In this document: piece after piece, positions 10,957 to 20,873 of the stretch
Layout of the letters: each line of letters begins with the position of its first letter
Position numbering within the stretch: position 1 is the stretch's first letter
From: Rahnella victoriana
Lineage (GTDB): Bacteria; Pseudomonadota; Gammaproteobacteria; Enterobacterales; Enterobacteriaceae
DNA length: 64,000 bases
Direction: 5' to 3'
NCBI RefSeq assembly: GCF_004330295.1
Contig: NZ_SJOJ01000021.1
Location: forward strand, 29,752-93,751
Notes under the pieces: generated by a model
Told to the model about the DNA's origin: nothing
Databases searched by the model: none
What the model saw: only the letters and a program-made list of their open reading frames with translations
Translations under genes and position numbers: made by a program

Positions 10957-12372
10957 TTACAGGCTTAACACAGAAGTCTTTTCTTTCTCAATGACAGGAC
11001 GGGGAATGTCTCCTTTCTTACGCGCACCGATTTCTTCAATGATTTTGGCGAAGCGTGCTTCGTTGAGTTTGTAAAATACGCCCATGATGATCGCCGCGCT
11101 GATCGCCAGTAAGCAGGGCCAGATAAAGATCAGCTGGCGCAAGCCGAGTAAAGTCGCGCTGCTTTGTACCGCATTCGGGATATACCCGATCTGGGTCAGC
11201 ATGATGCCGGGCAGAAAACCGGCGAGCGCGGCGGAGATTTTTCGCGAAAAGGTGTAACCGGTATACACCGAGCCTTCGGCGCGGATGCCGGTTTTCCATT
11301 CGCCGTAATCGACGGTATCCGGCACCAGCGCCCAGTTCAGGCTGTTGACAAAGGCGGTGCCAAAGAACGCCATGCAGGAGAACAGCACAAAACTCAGCGA
11401 GCTGTTTCCCCACAGGAAATTAAAGATATCGCCGGTCGCCCACAGCAGTAATCCGCCCAGATACACCTGTTTTTTACCAAACCGTTTCACGCAGCCCGGC
11501 ACCAGAAAGACACCGACCAGAATGCAGCCCATGCTGAAAAAACCCATCCACGACAGCAGATGAATATCGTTGAGGACGTACTGCGTGTAATACACCTGGA
11601 TCGCCAGTTTGATGTTAAACGCCGCCAGCGTACACAGGTTGGCGAGGCACAGCACCAGCAACGGCGGATTGCGAAATATGGCGCGGAACGACCGCAGAAT
11701 GCCGGATTTATGCCCCGCAGGCGTGAGTTCAACGTAACGTTCCCGCACGCCGCGATAGCACCAGCCCATACACAAAATGCCGCAGGTGGCGAAAATCAGC
11801 GCGGCGGAGAAATACCCCACCGACGGTGAAGCGCCGAGCAATGCCTGCACCGGCATAAACCCGACGGTACAAAGCAGCAACCCGAGGGTCGCGCCGCCCT
11901 GCCGCCAGGCTGCCAGCTGTGCCCGTTCGTGTGGATTTTTGGTGATGGCGGGCACCATCGCGCCGTACGAACAGTTCATCAGGCTGTAGAACAGGCCGAA
12001 CAGCATAAACAGTACGGTGGCGAGCGCCGTCTTCACCGGCAGGCCAAAATCATTCGCCATAAACTGCGCGGTCGCCACCAGCCCGACCGGCACCGAGGCA
12101 TAGAGAATAAACGGCCTGAACTTACCCCGCGCGCCAATACGGCGGCGTGAATCGAGTAACACGCCGGTCAGCATATCGGTGAAGGCGGTGAAAAATTTCG
12201 CCACCAGAAAGATGATGCCGCCATAAAACGCCGGCATCCCCAGTTCATCGGTATAAAATTTCAGCAGATACAGCGTGCCGATACACAACATCAGGTTCGA
12301 GCCAAAATCGCCCATTCCATAGGCGCACTTCTCACGCAACGTCAGCGGATCAGGGTGATGACACTCTTTCAT
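10957..12372 (-). CDS. yihO: GPH-family sugar transporter of the sulfoquinovose cluster, YihO-like
   Basis: The 471-residue, roughly 12-helix cation symporter belongs to the glycoside-pentoside-hexuronide family. Its opening (LREKCAYGMGDFGSNLMLCI) and the segment YSLMNCSYGAMVPAITKNPH closely match E. coli YihO, a putative importer of sulfoquinovose or its glycosides. It is the last gene of the yihUTSQPO operon, 23 bp after its paralogue YihP. A GAGGATCG ribosome site precedes the ATG. Assignment of O versus P rests on gene position and the N-terminus. Confidence 0.9.
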   Translation of the reverse strand: MKECHHPDPLTLREKCAYGMGDFGSNLMLCIGTLYLLKFYTDELGMPAFYGGIIFLVAKFFTAFTDMLTGVLLDSRRRIGARGKFRPFILYASVPVGLVATAQFMANDFGLPVKTALATVLFMLFGLFYSLMNCSYGAMVPAITKNPHERAQLAAWRQGGATLGLLLCTVGFMPVQALLGASPSVGYFSAALIFATCGILCMGWCYRGVRERYVELTPAGHKSGILRSFRAIFRNPPLLVLCLANLCTLAAFNIKLAIQVYYTQYVLNDIHLLSWMGFFSMGCILVGVFLVPGCVKRFGKKQVYLGGLLLWATGDIFNFLWGNSSLSFVLFSCMAFFGTAFVNSLNWALVPDTVDYGEWKTGIRAEGSVYTGYTFSRKISAALAGFLPGIMLTQIGYIPNAVQSSATLLGLRQLIFIWPCLLAISAAIIMGVFYKLNEARFAKIIEEIGARKKGDIPRPVIEKEKTSVLSL

Positions 12373-12395
12373 AATCGATCCTCACAGTGAATGCC

Positions 12396-13781
12396 TTATG
12401 CCGTCTGCTTGCGCTGCTCGATTTCGGCCACGATGCGTACGTACATTTTCTCATTGAGGTTATAGAAGCAGCCCATCGCCACGATGGTGATCGCCGCCAG
12501 CGCGCAGGGATAGATGAAGATCAGCTGGCGCAGCCCTTCCTGCGTGCCCGCCGACTGCACGACGTTAGGCACATAGCCGATTTGCGTCAGCATCAGGCCG
12601 GGGAAGAAACCCGCCAGCGCCTGCGAGACTTTGCGGAAGAAGGTAAAACCGGTGTAGACCGTGCCTTCCGAACGCACGCCGGTGCGCCATTCACCGTATT
12701 CCACCGTGTCGGAGACCAGCGCCCAGTTCAGGCTGTTGACGAACGCCGAGCCGAAGAACGCCAGACAGGAGAACGCCACAAAACTGACCGAGCCGCTGCC
12801 GTAGAAGTAGTTGAGGATGTCGCCGACAATCCACAGCGCCAGACCGCCGATATAGACTTTTTTCTTGCCGAACCGCCGCACGGCAGCGGGCATCAGGAAC
12901 ACGCCGATGAAAATGCATCCCATGCTGAAAAAGCCCATGTAGGAGAGCAGGATCGGATCGTTGAGCACGTACTGCGTGTAATACACCTGAATTGCCAGTT
13001 TGACGTTGAACGCCCCCAGCGTGCAGAGATTGGCGATGCACAGAATGAACAGCGGACGGTTACCGGCAATCGCCCGGAATGACTGCAACAGCCCCGGTTT
13101 TTGCGTGTGACTGGCGGGCTGCGCGTCGACATAACGCTCTTTCACCCCGGCATAACACAACCACATAAACAGCAAGCCCACCAGCGAGAACAGCGTCGCG
13201 GCAAAAATATAACTGCGCTGCGCACTGCCTTCCAGCAGGTTCATTACCGGCACAAACCCGACGGTACACAACAGCAGCCCCAGCGTGGCTCCGCCCTGAC
13301 GCCATGCCGCCAGTGAGGCGCGTTCGTCCGGATTTTTAGTGATGGCAGGCACCATCGCGCCATAGGAACAATTCATCATGCTGAAAAATAATCCATACAG
13401 CATGAAGAGCAGCGTCGCCACCACGGTTTTACCGGTGATCTCCAGCGGCGTGCCGACGAAATTGGCGACCGCCAGCAAGGTCACCGGAAACGCGGCGTAT
13501 AACACGAAGGGGCGGAATTTGCCTTTCGGCCCGATTTTACGGCGAGAATCCAGCATGATGCCGGTGCCCATATCGGTAAACGCGGTAAAGAATTTGGCGA
13601 TCAAAAAGATAATGCCGCCGTAAGTCCCCGGCAGGCCGAGCACGTCGGTGTAAAATTTCAGCAGATACAGCGTGCCGATATCGAGCAGGATATTGGAGCC
13701 TAAATCCCCCATGCCGTAGGCCAGTTTTTCCCTGAAAGGCAGGCGCAGGGTCGCAGGGTTTTCCGGTGTTGTCTGACTCAT
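12396..13781 (-). CDS. yihP: GPH-family transporter of the sulfoquinovose cluster, YihP-like
   Basis: This 461-residue integral membrane symporter is a close paralogue of the adjacent YihO, with the same framework (LREKLAYGMGDLGSN-type start, NCSYGAMVPAITKNPDERA). In E. coli YihO and YihP are thought to import sulfoquinovose and export its product 2,3-dihydroxypropane-1-sulfonate, but which does which is not settled. The pair probably arose by duplication. The gene is 56 bp downstream of yihQ with an intercistronic hairpin between, and has AAGGAG before its ATG. Confidence 0.9.
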   Translation of the reverse strand: MSQTTPENPATLRLPFREKLAYGMGDLGSNILLDIGTLYLLKFYTDVLGLPGTYGGIIFLIAKFFTAFTDMGTGIMLDSRRKIGPKGKFRPFVLYAAFPVTLLAVANFVGTPLEITGKTVVATLLFMLYGLFFSMMNCSYGAMVPAITKNPDERASLAAWRQGGATLGLLLCTVGFVPVMNLLEGSAQRSYIFAATLFSLVGLLFMWLCYAGVKERYVDAQPASHTQKPGLLQSFRAIAGNRPLFILCIANLCTLGAFNVKLAIQVYYTQYVLNDPILLSYMGFFSMGCIFIGVFLMPAAVRRFGKKKVYIGGLALWIVGDILNYFYGSGSVSFVAFSCLAFFGSAFVNSLNWALVSDTVEYGEWRTGVRSEGTVYTGFTFFRKVSQALAGFFPGLMLTQIGYVPNVVQSAGTQEGLRQLIFIYPCALAAITIVAMGCFYNLNEKMYVRIVAEIEQRKQTA

Positions 13782-13794
13782 TATTATTCTCCTT

Positions 13795-13830
13795 CACCTG
13801 CCGGAGCGATGTCCTGAACCCCGGCGGGTG
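13795..13830. promoter_or_regulatory. Intercistronic hairpin between yihQ and yihP
   Basis: CACCTGCCGG (13795-13804) pairs with CCGGCGGGTG (13821-13830), a 10-bp stem with one G-T pair and a 16-nt loop. It has no T-run, so it is more likely an mRNA-processing or stability element that sets enzyme and transporter levels apart than a terminator. Confidence 0.45.
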
Positions 13831-13837
13831 AGCCTTA

Positions 13838-15874
13838 TCAGAGGTAACGTAATTCGCCGAACAGCGCTGCCCACTCGCTGTCTGCACGATAAAAGACCGG
13901 CGGTTTACCCAGCGGCGCGGCCACTGTGATATCGCCGCCTTGATGGGTTTCACCGGTCCAGGCGTTGATCCAGGTATCCTGCGGCAGATACAGCGACCAC
14001 TCGCTGCGCCCTTCTTCATGCACCGGTGCCACCAGCAGATCGCGGCCAAACAGGTACTGGTATTTCAGCGTGTAGGTACGGGTATCGTCTTCATAATGCA
14101 GGAACAACGGCCGCATCACCGGCAAACCGCTCTGGCTGTTATGCTTCACGGCCTGTCTGATGTAAGGCTTGAGATGGGTGAACACGCCGGTCATACGGGC
14201 GAAATGCGCGATGGTTGCCGCGTCGCCGTCAAACTGCCAGTTATCACCCGGACGGTTGCCTTCGTGGGTGCGCATCATCGGCGTGAAAGCGCTGAAATCG
14301 CACCAGCGCAGCAGCAGTTCTTTGCTGCGTTTCATATCAAACAGCGTGGTATAACCGCCGATGTCGCTGTGATGCAGACCGTGGCCGCTCATCGCCAGTG
14401 ATAAAGCTGCCGGGATCACCGAGGCCAGCCCGTCATCCAGGCTCCAGTCAACGTTCTGATCGCCCGCCCACATCATGGTCGAATACTTCTGGCTGCCGGT
14501 GTATCCGGCGCGCATAAAGAACAGCACCTCGCCGAGTTTGCCGGTTTCCTGCAAGGCTTCGTAATTGCACTTCGCCCACAGGGCGGGCCAGGCGTTGTGC
14601 ATAATTTCCGCGCTGACGCCGTTATGCAGGAAAGTATCAGTAGGCAGATATTCGCCAAAATCGGCCATCCAGCCGCCACAACCCAGCTCAATCAGGTTCT
14701 TCTTGATGACGTCTTTAAACCACTCATAGGCCGCGGGATGAGTCAGATCGACCACGCCTGCGTAAAACTCACCGAACTCTACGTGGTAATCCTCGCCACG
14801 GGCGTCTTTGGTCAGATAGCCGTGTTCGGATGCCTCTGCGCATAAGTCACGATCGCTGGCGACGTACGGATTGATGTAAGAAAGAAACTGCACGCCCTCT
14901 TCTTTCCAATGCGCGATACGCTCGTCGAGTTGCGGATACAGCTCGCAGTTCCACTTCCAGTTCCACATCACACGTTTGCCAAACGAGGTCATGCGGATAC
15001 CTGACCAGTCCTGCGCCCAGAGGCCGTTGACCTTCACGCCGCCGTCACGCATGGCGTCGAGTTTTTGCTGGCAGACGTCCGTGCCCCCCTGAATGCCCAG
15101 CGTCACGCCGTCGTACACCCAGTCCGGCAGTTCGGGCTGGCGGCCTAACAATGCGGTGAGTTTTTCCAGCAGGCTGATATAGCTGTCGGCGCATTCAAAA
15201 CGCAGCGTGGCGTTGTCTTCCCAGAAGGCCAGTTCGTGATAATCCGGCGCACTGAAATCGAAATTCATATAGCCGCTGTTTTCAACGTGGCAGTAAACTT
15301 TCTGCGTGCTGACAAAAGTGGGTTGCGGGAAGAACGTCCAGTAATAGTCGCCGCCTGCGTTCTCTTTGCAGTCGGCCTGCCAGGTGACATAGGTCTGTTT
15401 GTTGCGCCCGACGCCCTGTTCGCTGGTCCACAGCGGGAAGGGTTTGCCGCGCAAATCAAAGTAGGAAAACTGTTCGCCGCAGCCGTAAATATGATCTTCT
15501 GGCTGTGCCGCCAGCCGCAGCCAGATGCGGTTATGCGCGCGGTTGTCGTTTTGCAAAGTCAGCTGTAAACGCCCGCTGTCATCGGTGGTGATCACAAGCG
15601 AAGCGCTGAGGCTGTCGCCCCGGCTGAAATGCAAATCCCATCCCGCCGGCTGCGCGGTAATTTTTACCTCGGTCAGGGCCACCTTTTCATTCAGGCGATC
15701 TTTAATACTGAAATTGCCACGGAACATCTCGATATCCGCCTCGCCGCGGCCAATCCATAAACAGGGCGCTTGCGCGGTATGACGTAAAATCAGGCGCTGC
15801 TGATAAATCAGCGAAAATTCATTATTACCGGCGATAAATTCAATCTGAGTATTTTTATTTTGTAGGGTACTCAT
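13838..15874 (-). CDS. yihQ: Sulfoquinovosidase
   Basis: This GH31 enzyme releases sulfoquinovose from plant sulfolipid head groups such as sulfoquinovosyl glycerol. At 678 residues it equals the E. coli length. All key residues fall at the E. coli positions: nucleophile Asp405 (GWMADFGEY), acid/base Asp472 (GDQNVDW), and the sulfonate-recognition residues Gln288, Arg301, Trp304 and Tyr508. That makes it a sulfoquinovosidase rather than a plain alpha-glucosidase. The ATG at 15874 gives the family N-terminus. It lies 17 bp after yihS; yihR, which separates them in E. coli, is missing. Confidence 0.97.
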   Translation of the reverse strand: MSTLQNKNTQIEFIAGNNEFSLIYQQRLILRHTAQAPCLWIGRGEADIEMFRGNFSIKDRLNEKVALTEVKITAQPAGWDLHFSRGDSLSASLVITTDDSGRLQLTLQNDNRAHNRIWLRLAAQPEDHIYGCGEQFSYFDLRGKPFPLWTSEQGVGRNKQTYVTWQADCKENAGGDYYWTFFPQPTFVSTQKVYCHVENSGYMNFDFSAPDYHELAFWEDNATLRFECADSYISLLEKLTALLGRQPELPDWVYDGVTLGIQGGTDVCQQKLDAMRDGGVKVNGLWAQDWSGIRMTSFGKRVMWNWKWNCELYPQLDERIAHWKEEGVQFLSYINPYVASDRDLCAEASEHGYLTKDARGEDYHVEFGEFYAGVVDLTHPAAYEWFKDVIKKNLIELGCGGWMADFGEYLPTDTFLHNGVSAEIMHNAWPALWAKCNYEALQETGKLGEVLFFMRAGYTGSQKYSTMMWAGDQNVDWSLDDGLASVIPAALSLAMSGHGLHHSDIGGYTTLFDMKRSKELLLRWCDFSAFTPMMRTHEGNRPGDNWQFDGDAATIAHFARMTGVFTHLKPYIRQAVKHNSQSGLPVMRPLFLHYEDDTRTYTLKYQYLFGRDLLVAPVHEEGRSEWSLYLPQDTWINAWTGETHQGGDITVAAPLGKPPVFYRADSEWAALFGELRYL

Positions 15875-15891
15875 GATGGTCTCCGTGATGT

Positions 15892-17133
15892 TTATTTTGC
15901 ATTGATGTCCAGCAGACCGGCGGCCACGGCGGGTGCCAGCCCCGGTGCCAGCGGCAGGCGCGGGATCACCAGACAGTGCAGAAGATGATAAATATCCTGT
16001 TTGCCATCCCAGACTTTGGTGGTGACTTTGTTGTCGGTATCCAGCTCCTGCCACCACGAGCCGTTTTCATAGTCCATCAGGTATTTGACGCAGTATTCCC
16101 ACCATGTCTGATACCAGCTTTCGTATTGCGCTTCGCCGGTCAGGCAGTGCAACGCATACGCGGTGCCCATCGCCTCGACAATGGGCCAGCGCACCCGTTC
16201 GCGCACAATAGGCTGCCCTTCCCAGTCCACGGAATAAACAAAGCCGTCTGCGCCGTCCGGTGCCCAGGCATCGCGGATCGTGGCGTGGAACAGCCCTTTG
16301 GCATCTTCCAGCAGCCAGGCTGGCGGCGTTTCAAAACGGGCTTCAAGCGCGGCATGAAGATGCAGCATCAGGCGGCCCCATTCGATCCAATGGCCGGGCG
16401 TGCCGCCGTAAGCGCGGAAACGGTGCGCCGGATTGTCTTTGTTGTAATCGCGGATCGGGTTCCACTGCGTATCGAAATGTTCATTAACGCGATACTCACC
16501 CCGGCGGGCGACGTCATGAATGATCACCGAGGCAATTCTCAGTGCGCGATCCAGCCATTTGCGCTCGTGCGTGACGTCGTAAACGATCAGGAAGGCTTCG
16601 ACCGCGTGCATATTGGCGTTACCGCCGCGATAGGCTTCGGTTTCGCTGAACGCTTCATCCCACGACTCGAGACACATCTGTTCATCTTCACTCCAGAAGT
16701 ATTTTTCGGTCACACCGATGGCCTGATCGAGCAATGCTCTGGCGTCGGGATGGCCGGTGGTGACCGCACTGGCCGCGCCCAGCAGGACGAAGAAATGCTG
16801 ATAACCTTGTTTTGAGGCATCCACCACGCCTTCATCGTTTACGCAGGCGTACCAGCCGCCGTGCTGTTTATCCGCCAGCGCACCGTTGAGCGCGCGGATG
16901 CCGTGATCGACCAGCGAATACGCACCGGGACGGCCCATGCCTGCGGCAACGGAATAGACGTGCAACATGCGGGCGGTGATCCACAAATGGGTGCCCATAT
17001 CCGGCCGCACTTGCCCGTTATTGCCCAGCCAGCCGAAGCCGGTGGGCACGGCGGCATTTTTGCCAAAATCGAAAATCCGGTCGGTTTCCTGCTCAAGCCA
17101 GCGATGGTGGCTTATCGTGTTAAACCATTTCAT
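15892..17133 (-). CDS. yihS: Sulfoquinovose isomerase
   Basis: The enzyme interconverts sulfoquinovose and 6-deoxy-6-sulfofructose, the first committed step of sulfo-EMP glycolysis. It has 413 residues, like E. coli YihS, an (alpha/alpha)6-barrel of the N-acylglucosamine 2-epimerase fold. The catalytic histidines are in place: His248 ([11 protein letters not shown]) and His383 ([11 protein letters not shown]). The ATG at 17133, preceded by AAGGAG, gives the conserved MKWFNT start; an upstream TTG in frame is not needed. It sits 15 bp downstream of yihT in the same operon. Confidence 0.97.
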   Translation of the reverse strand: MKWFNTISHHRWLEQETDRIFDFGKNAAVPTGFGWLGNNGQVRPDMGTHLWITARMLHVYSVAAGMGRPGAYSLVDHGIRALNGALADKQHGGWYACVNDEGVVDASKQGYQHFFVLLGAASAVTTGHPDARALLDQAIGVTEKYFWSEDEQMCLESWDEAFSETEAYRGGNANMHAVEAFLIVYDVTHERKWLDRALRIASVIIHDVARRGEYRVNEHFDTQWNPIRDYNKDNPAHRFRAYGGTPGHWIEWGRLMLHLHAALEARFETPPAWLLEDAKGLFHATIRDAWAPDGADGFVYSVDWEGQPIVRERVRWPIVEAMGTAYALHCLTGEAQYESWYQTWWEYCVKYLMDYENGSWWQELDTDNKVTTKVWDGKQDIYHLLHCLVIPRLPLAPGLAPAVAAGLLDINAK

Positions 17134-17148
17134 TTTCAACTCCTTTCG

Positions 17149-18027
17149 TTAGCGGCGACGCGCCATCATTTCGTCCACAATGTCGCCCAGACGCTGCAAT
17201 TTAGGCGCGGAAATATCCCTGAGCATGAGTTCGGTATCAGGTAAACCGACCACGGATGACCAGACCGCACGGCCTGCGAGAAAACCGGATGCGCCCGCCG
17301 TCATGGCGACGCTGACCGCGCGCGGGAAGAGTTTTTCATCGACGCCGGAAGAGAGGATCACCCACGGCATATGAATATGTTCATTGAGGTGTTGCGAGGC
17401 GCGCAGCAGTTCGGCCTGCGTGCCGCGCCCGCTGAGCGGCATTTCGACTTTATAAAGGTCAGCGCCGCTGTCGCCGAGTTCTTTTGCGGCATCGATAATC
17501 GCCTGTTCGCGGTCAAATTTGTCGCCACGACGCGGCGGCCTGACCACCGGCTCGATAATGCTCAGCAAGCCGTGCGCATGGCAGCGTTGATTGAAGGCTT
17601 TCACCATCTCCAGGCGCTGTTGCGGGTCTTCATCGCTGCGCCACAGCACCAGCAATTTCAGCGCCTTGCCGCCGTTTTCCCTGACCTGCTGCGGATCGAC
17701 ATTGTTGTCGATCACCACGCTGTCCACCGGAATGCCATTGCCCGGAATAAATTCGTCTGCCGCGACAATCATCGCGCAGCTTTTCGCGATGGCCTGTTGC
17801 TCAACAATCTGGCGGTAACAGAACTGCTGATCGACCAGAATCGCGGAAGCGTACGGCGATAAAATCCGCGCAGCATTGACTTTAAAATCGGTCAGCACCT
17901 GATCGGTGACCGGGGCTTTTGCGCCTGCGGCCATGAACATTAAGCGCATCGCTTCCCGCTGATCGACCGCCAGCATGGCGAAGCCGCCGGAAGGACGGGT
18001 GATATCGTTAAGGCTGTAGTGAGTCAT
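17149..18027 (-). CDS. yihT: Sulfofructosephosphate aldolase
   Basis: This class I aldolase splits 6-deoxy-6-sulfofructose 1-phosphate into dihydroxyacetone phosphate and sulfolactaldehyde. The 292-residue length equals that of E. coli YihT. The Schiff-base lysine is Lys193 (DLYKVEMPL), and the start is [20 protein letters not shown]. The start at 18027 is chosen from this conserved N-terminus; the frame extends upstream into yihU without similarity. It is 22 bp from yihU and 15 bp from yihS. Confidence 0.97.
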   Translation of the reverse strand: MTHYSLNDITRPSGGFAMLAVDQREAMRLMFMAAGAKAPVTDQVLTDFKVNAARILSPYASAILVDQQFCYRQIVEQQAIAKSCAMIVAADEFIPGNGIPVDSVVIDNNVDPQQVRENGGKALKLLVLWRSDEDPQQRLEMVKAFNQRCHAHGLLSIIEPVVRPPRRGDKFDREQAIIDAAKELGDSGADLYKVEMPLSGRGTQAELLRASQHLNEHIHMPWVILSSGVDEKLFPRAVSVAMTAGASGFLAGRAVWSSVVGLPDTELMLRDISAPKLQRLGDIVDEMMARRR

Positions 18028-18049
18028 GCAACTTTCCTTGGTTAATGCG

Positions 18050-18946
18050 TTACGGATGTGTTTTCTGAGGCAGACCGGCGCTGGTGCGCACCTGCTCGAG
18101 AATGGCGGTCCAGTCCTGACGCCCGCGCCCGGCGGCGCGCGCCTGGTTGTACACTTCGCGGGAAGCCGCACCGAGCGGCATCGGCACATGCAACTGGTTG
18201 GCGACGTCCAGCGCGATACCGAGATCTTTATGGGCGAGGTCAATCATGAAGGCCGGTGACAGATCGCCTTTCAGCACTTTGTTCGGCCATGAAGTCGTGA
18301 AGTGGCCTTTTCCGGCAGGGGTTCCGCTCATCACCTGCAACGCCACATCGAAAGAGAGATCCAGCGCTTCGCACAGCACGGCGGCTTCGGCGGAGAGCGC
18401 ATTCAGCGCGATGCTCATGTAGTTATTGATCAGTTTGACGCGGATGCCTTTGCCCGGCCCGCCCGCATTGATCAGCTCTGATCCCATCGCCATCAGCACC
18501 GGCGTGGCACGCTCAACCTGTTCCTGCGTACCGCCAGCCAGCAGCAATAAGGTCCCCGCGACGGCGTGATCGGAGGTTCTGCCCACCGGCACGTCCATCA
18601 GGCTGAACCCTTTTTCGTGCATCTGTGCGATCAGCGAGTCGGTCTGCAACGGGTGAATGGTCGACATGTCGATCACCAGCGCCGACGGACTCAGGGTTTC
18701 GCAAATGCCATCGCGGCCAAAAAGCACATCGCGCACCAGATCGCCGTTGGGCAGCATGGTGATGACAAATTCTGCGCCCTCCGCCGCCTCTGCCGCGCTC
18801 CTGCTACCTGTTGCGCCCTGCCGCCCCAATGCTGCCACCGCCTGCGGATTGACATCGAACACGCTGAGGCGGTGTCCCTGTTTAATCAGATTGGCGGCCA
18901 TCGGCGCGCCCATTTGCCCCAGCCCTATAAATGCCACATTTGCCAT
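18050..18946 (-). CDS. yihU: 3-sulfolactaldehyde reductase
   Basis: The enzyme reduces sulfolactaldehyde with NADH to 2,3-dihydroxypropane-1-sulfonate, the excreted end product. It is a beta-hydroxyacid dehydrogenase of 298 residues, as in E. coli. The dinucleotide motif GLGQMG is at residues 8-13, the substrate-binding Arg123 at VGRTSDH, and the catalytic Lys171 at RVKLINN. It is the first gene of the leftward yihUTSQPO operon. The start at 18946 gives [10 protein letters not shown]. The promoter lies in the 172-bp gap facing yihV. Confidence 0.97.
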   Translation of the reverse strand: MANVAFIGLGQMGAPMAANLIKQGHRLSVFDVNPQAVAALGRQGATGSRSAAEAAEGAEFVITMLPNGDLVRDVLFGRDGICETLSPSALVIDMSTIHPLQTDSLIAQMHEKGFSLMDVPVGRTSDHAVAGTLLLLAGGTQEQVERATPVLMAMGSELINAGGPGKGIRVKLINNYMSIALNALSAEAAVLCEALDLSFDVALQVMSGTPAGKGHFTTSWPNKVLKGDLSPAFMIDLAHKDLGIALDVANQLHVPMPLGAASREVYNQARAAGRGRQDWTAILEQVRTSAGLPQKTHP

Positions 18947-18979
18947 GCGTCTCTCCTTTGCGCTGATCAGCCATGTCAC

Positions 18980-19051
18980 TTTTTGATAATCAGCGGTGTC
19001 TTTGTTTGTCGTTTTTTGATCGTATTTGTAATTTCAGGTCAAAAAATTGAC
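18980..19051. promoter_or_regulatory. Candidate operators in the yihU-yihV divergent promoter
   Basis: TTTTTGAT occurs at 18980-18987 and 19013-19020, 33 bp or about three helical turns apart. A dyad, GTCAA-AAAA-TTGAC, lies at 19038-19051. The gap holds the promoters of both sulfoquinovose operons, which in E. coli are repressed by CsqR (YihW) and relieved by sulfoquinovose. The repeats are seen directly; their use by CsqR is inferred. Confidence 0.5.
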
Positions 19052-19118
19052 AGCCATCACTTTTTTAACAATTCGCTGAATTAAAATAACCTCATCAAAA
19101 CACGCTTAAGGAATAGCC

Positions 19119-20015
19119 ATGATTCGCATTGCCTGTGTCGGGATCGCCGTAATGGACCGGATTTATTACGTGAATGAATTACCTGCGGAAGGAGGGAAAT
19201 ATGTCGCTGAAAAATATCATGAAGTGGGTGGGGGCCCGGCGGCCACGGCAGCGGTGGCGGCGGCTAAACTGGGCGCGCAGGTGGACTTTATTGGCCGCGT
19301 GGGCGATGACGATACCGGCAACCGGCTGCTCGCGGAGCTGGAATCCCTGGGGGTAAACACCCGCTATGTCCGCCGCGTTGAGCAGGCCCGTTCGTCACAA
19401 TCCGCCATCCTGGTGGATCAGCACGGGGAGCGGATCATCATCAATTATCCCAGCCCGGACTTGCCCGTTTCCGCGACCTGGTTGCAGGCGCTCGACTTTT
19501 CGCAATGGGATGTGGTGCTGGCGGATGTGCGCTGGCACGACGGCGCGAAACAGGCATTTACGCTGGCGCGTCAGGCCGGTGTGCTCACCGTGTTGGATGC
19601 CGATGTGACGCCGCAGGATATCGCCGGTCTGGTGACGTTAAGCGATCACAGCGCATTCTCTGCCCCCGGCTTGCAACGGCTGACCGGCGAAGCAGATGCC
19701 GGTTCTGCGTTAGTCAAAGCCCAAACGCTCACAAAAGGTCAGGTGTATGTCACACAAGGCGGGCAAGGTTGTCTGTGGCTGGAAAATGACAGCCTGCATC
19801 ATCAGCCGGGTTTTGCCGTCAGGGTGGTGGATACCACCGGCGCGGGGGATGTTTTTCACGGTGCGCTGGCGGTCAGTCTGGCGCAGGGCGCCTCTTCCGG
19901 CGAAGCCGTGCGTTTTGCCAGCGGGGTGGCCGCACTGAAATGCACACAGCCGGGTGGCCGTGCGGGGATCCCTGACTGTGATCAGACCCGGTCTTTTTTG
20001 TCACTTTCTGTATAG
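19119..20015 (+). CDS. yihV: 6-deoxy-6-sulfofructose kinase
   Basis: This PfkB/ribokinase-family kinase phosphorylates 6-deoxy-6-sulfofructose at C1 to make the YihT substrate. The 298-residue length equals that of E. coli YihV. The PfkB signature VVDTTGAGDVFHGAL carries the catalytic base Asp244, and the family N-terminal glycine motif is VGGGPAATAAVAAAKLG. It starts MIRIACVGIAVMDRIYY after AAGGAA. It is divergent from yihU and 36 bp upstream of csqR. Confidence 0.97.
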   Translation: MIRIACVGIAVMDRIYYVNELPAEGGKYVAEKYHEVGGGPAATAAVAAAKLGAQVDFIGRVGDDDTGNRLLAELESLGVNTRYVRRVEQARSSQSAILVDQHGERIIINYPSPDLPVSATWLQALDFSQWDVVLADVRWHDGAKQAFTLARQAGVLTVLDADVTPQDIAGLVTLSDHSAFSAPGLQRLTGEADAGSALVKAQTLTKGQVYVTQGGQGCLWLENDSLHHQPGFAVRVVDTTGAGDVFHGALAVSLAQGASSGEAVRFASGVAALKCTQPGGRAGIPDCDQTRSFLSLSV

Positions 20016-20051
20016 AATACGACTCATACGCTCATTTTAAAGGATGTATCC

Positions 20052-20837
20052 ATGAGTCTTACTGAACTGACCGGCAATCCGCGTCACGATCAATTGCTCG
20101 GGCTGATTGCCGAACGCGGTTATATGAACATTGAAGAACTGGCGGCGCTGCTGGATGTATCGACCCAAACCGCCCGCCGCGATATCCGCAAGCTCAGCGA
20201 TCAGGGGCTGATCACCCGCCATCACGGCGGCGCGGGACGTGCCTCAAGCGTGGTCAATACTGCCTTTGAGCAGCGCGAGATATCCTGGACGGAAGAGAAA
20301 AAAGCCATTGCGGAAGCCATTGCTGATTACATTCCCGACGGTTCGACGGTATTTATCACCATCGGCACCACCGTCGAGCAGGTGGCGCACTCGCTGCTCA
20401 ATCACAACCGGTTGCGGATTATCACTAACTGTCTGCGCGTCGCGCATATTTTGTATAAGAATCCGCGCTTTGAAGTGATGGTGCCCGGCGGCACGTTGCG
20501 CCCGCACAACGGCGGGATAATCGGCCCGGCGGCCACGGCGTTTGTCGCCGGATTCCGTGCCGATTATCTGGTGACCAGCGTCGGCGCGATTGAAGGTGAC
20601 GGTGCCCTGCTGGAATTTGACGTCAACGAGGCCAGCGTAGTGAAAACCATGATGGCGCATTCACGCCATATTCTGCTGGCGGCCGATCACACCAAATATC
20701 ATGCCTCAGCAGCGGTCGAAATCGGCAACGTCTCGCAGGCCACGGCGCTGTTCACCGACGAACTTCCGCCCGCCGGATTGCTCAAGGTGCTGAAAAACCA
20801 TCAGGTCGAAGTGATTAAAGTCAGCGCATCGGAATAA
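20052..20837 (+). CDS. csqR: Sulfoquinovose-responsive DeoR-family repressor CsqR (YihW)
   Basis: The 261-residue DeoR-family regulator has an N-terminal helix-turn-helix (ERGYMNIEELAALLDVSTQT) followed by the DeoR C-terminal sugar-phosphate sensor domain (FITIGTTVEQVAHSL). In E. coli CsqR represses the yih operons and is released by sulfoquinovose or its glycerol conjugate. Its length and its place after yihV match E. coli. AAAGGA precedes the ATG. A weak hairpin (20843-20860) and an ERIC element follow. Confidence 0.95.
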   Translation: MSLTELTGNPRHDQLLGLIAERGYMNIEELAALLDVSTQTARRDIRKLSDQGLITRHHGGAGRASSVVNTAFEQREISWTEEKKAIAEAIADYIPDGSTVFITIGTTVEQVAHSLLNHNRLRIITNCLRVAHILYKNPRFEVMVPGGTLRPHNGGIIGPAATAFVAGFRADYLVTSVGAIEGDGALLEFDVNEASVVKTMMAHSRHILLAADHTKYHASAAVEIGNVSQATALFTDELPPAGLLKVLKNHQVEVIKVSASE

Positions 20838-20873
20838 AAAAAGCCGACATTTCTGTCAGCCTTATACACATCC

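Noticed and set aside
12387..13082. A 231-codon plus-strand frame opposite yihP
   Set aside because: The composition is that of a complement of membrane-protein codons, rich in His, Arg, Gln and Asp, and no ribosome site or domain is present.
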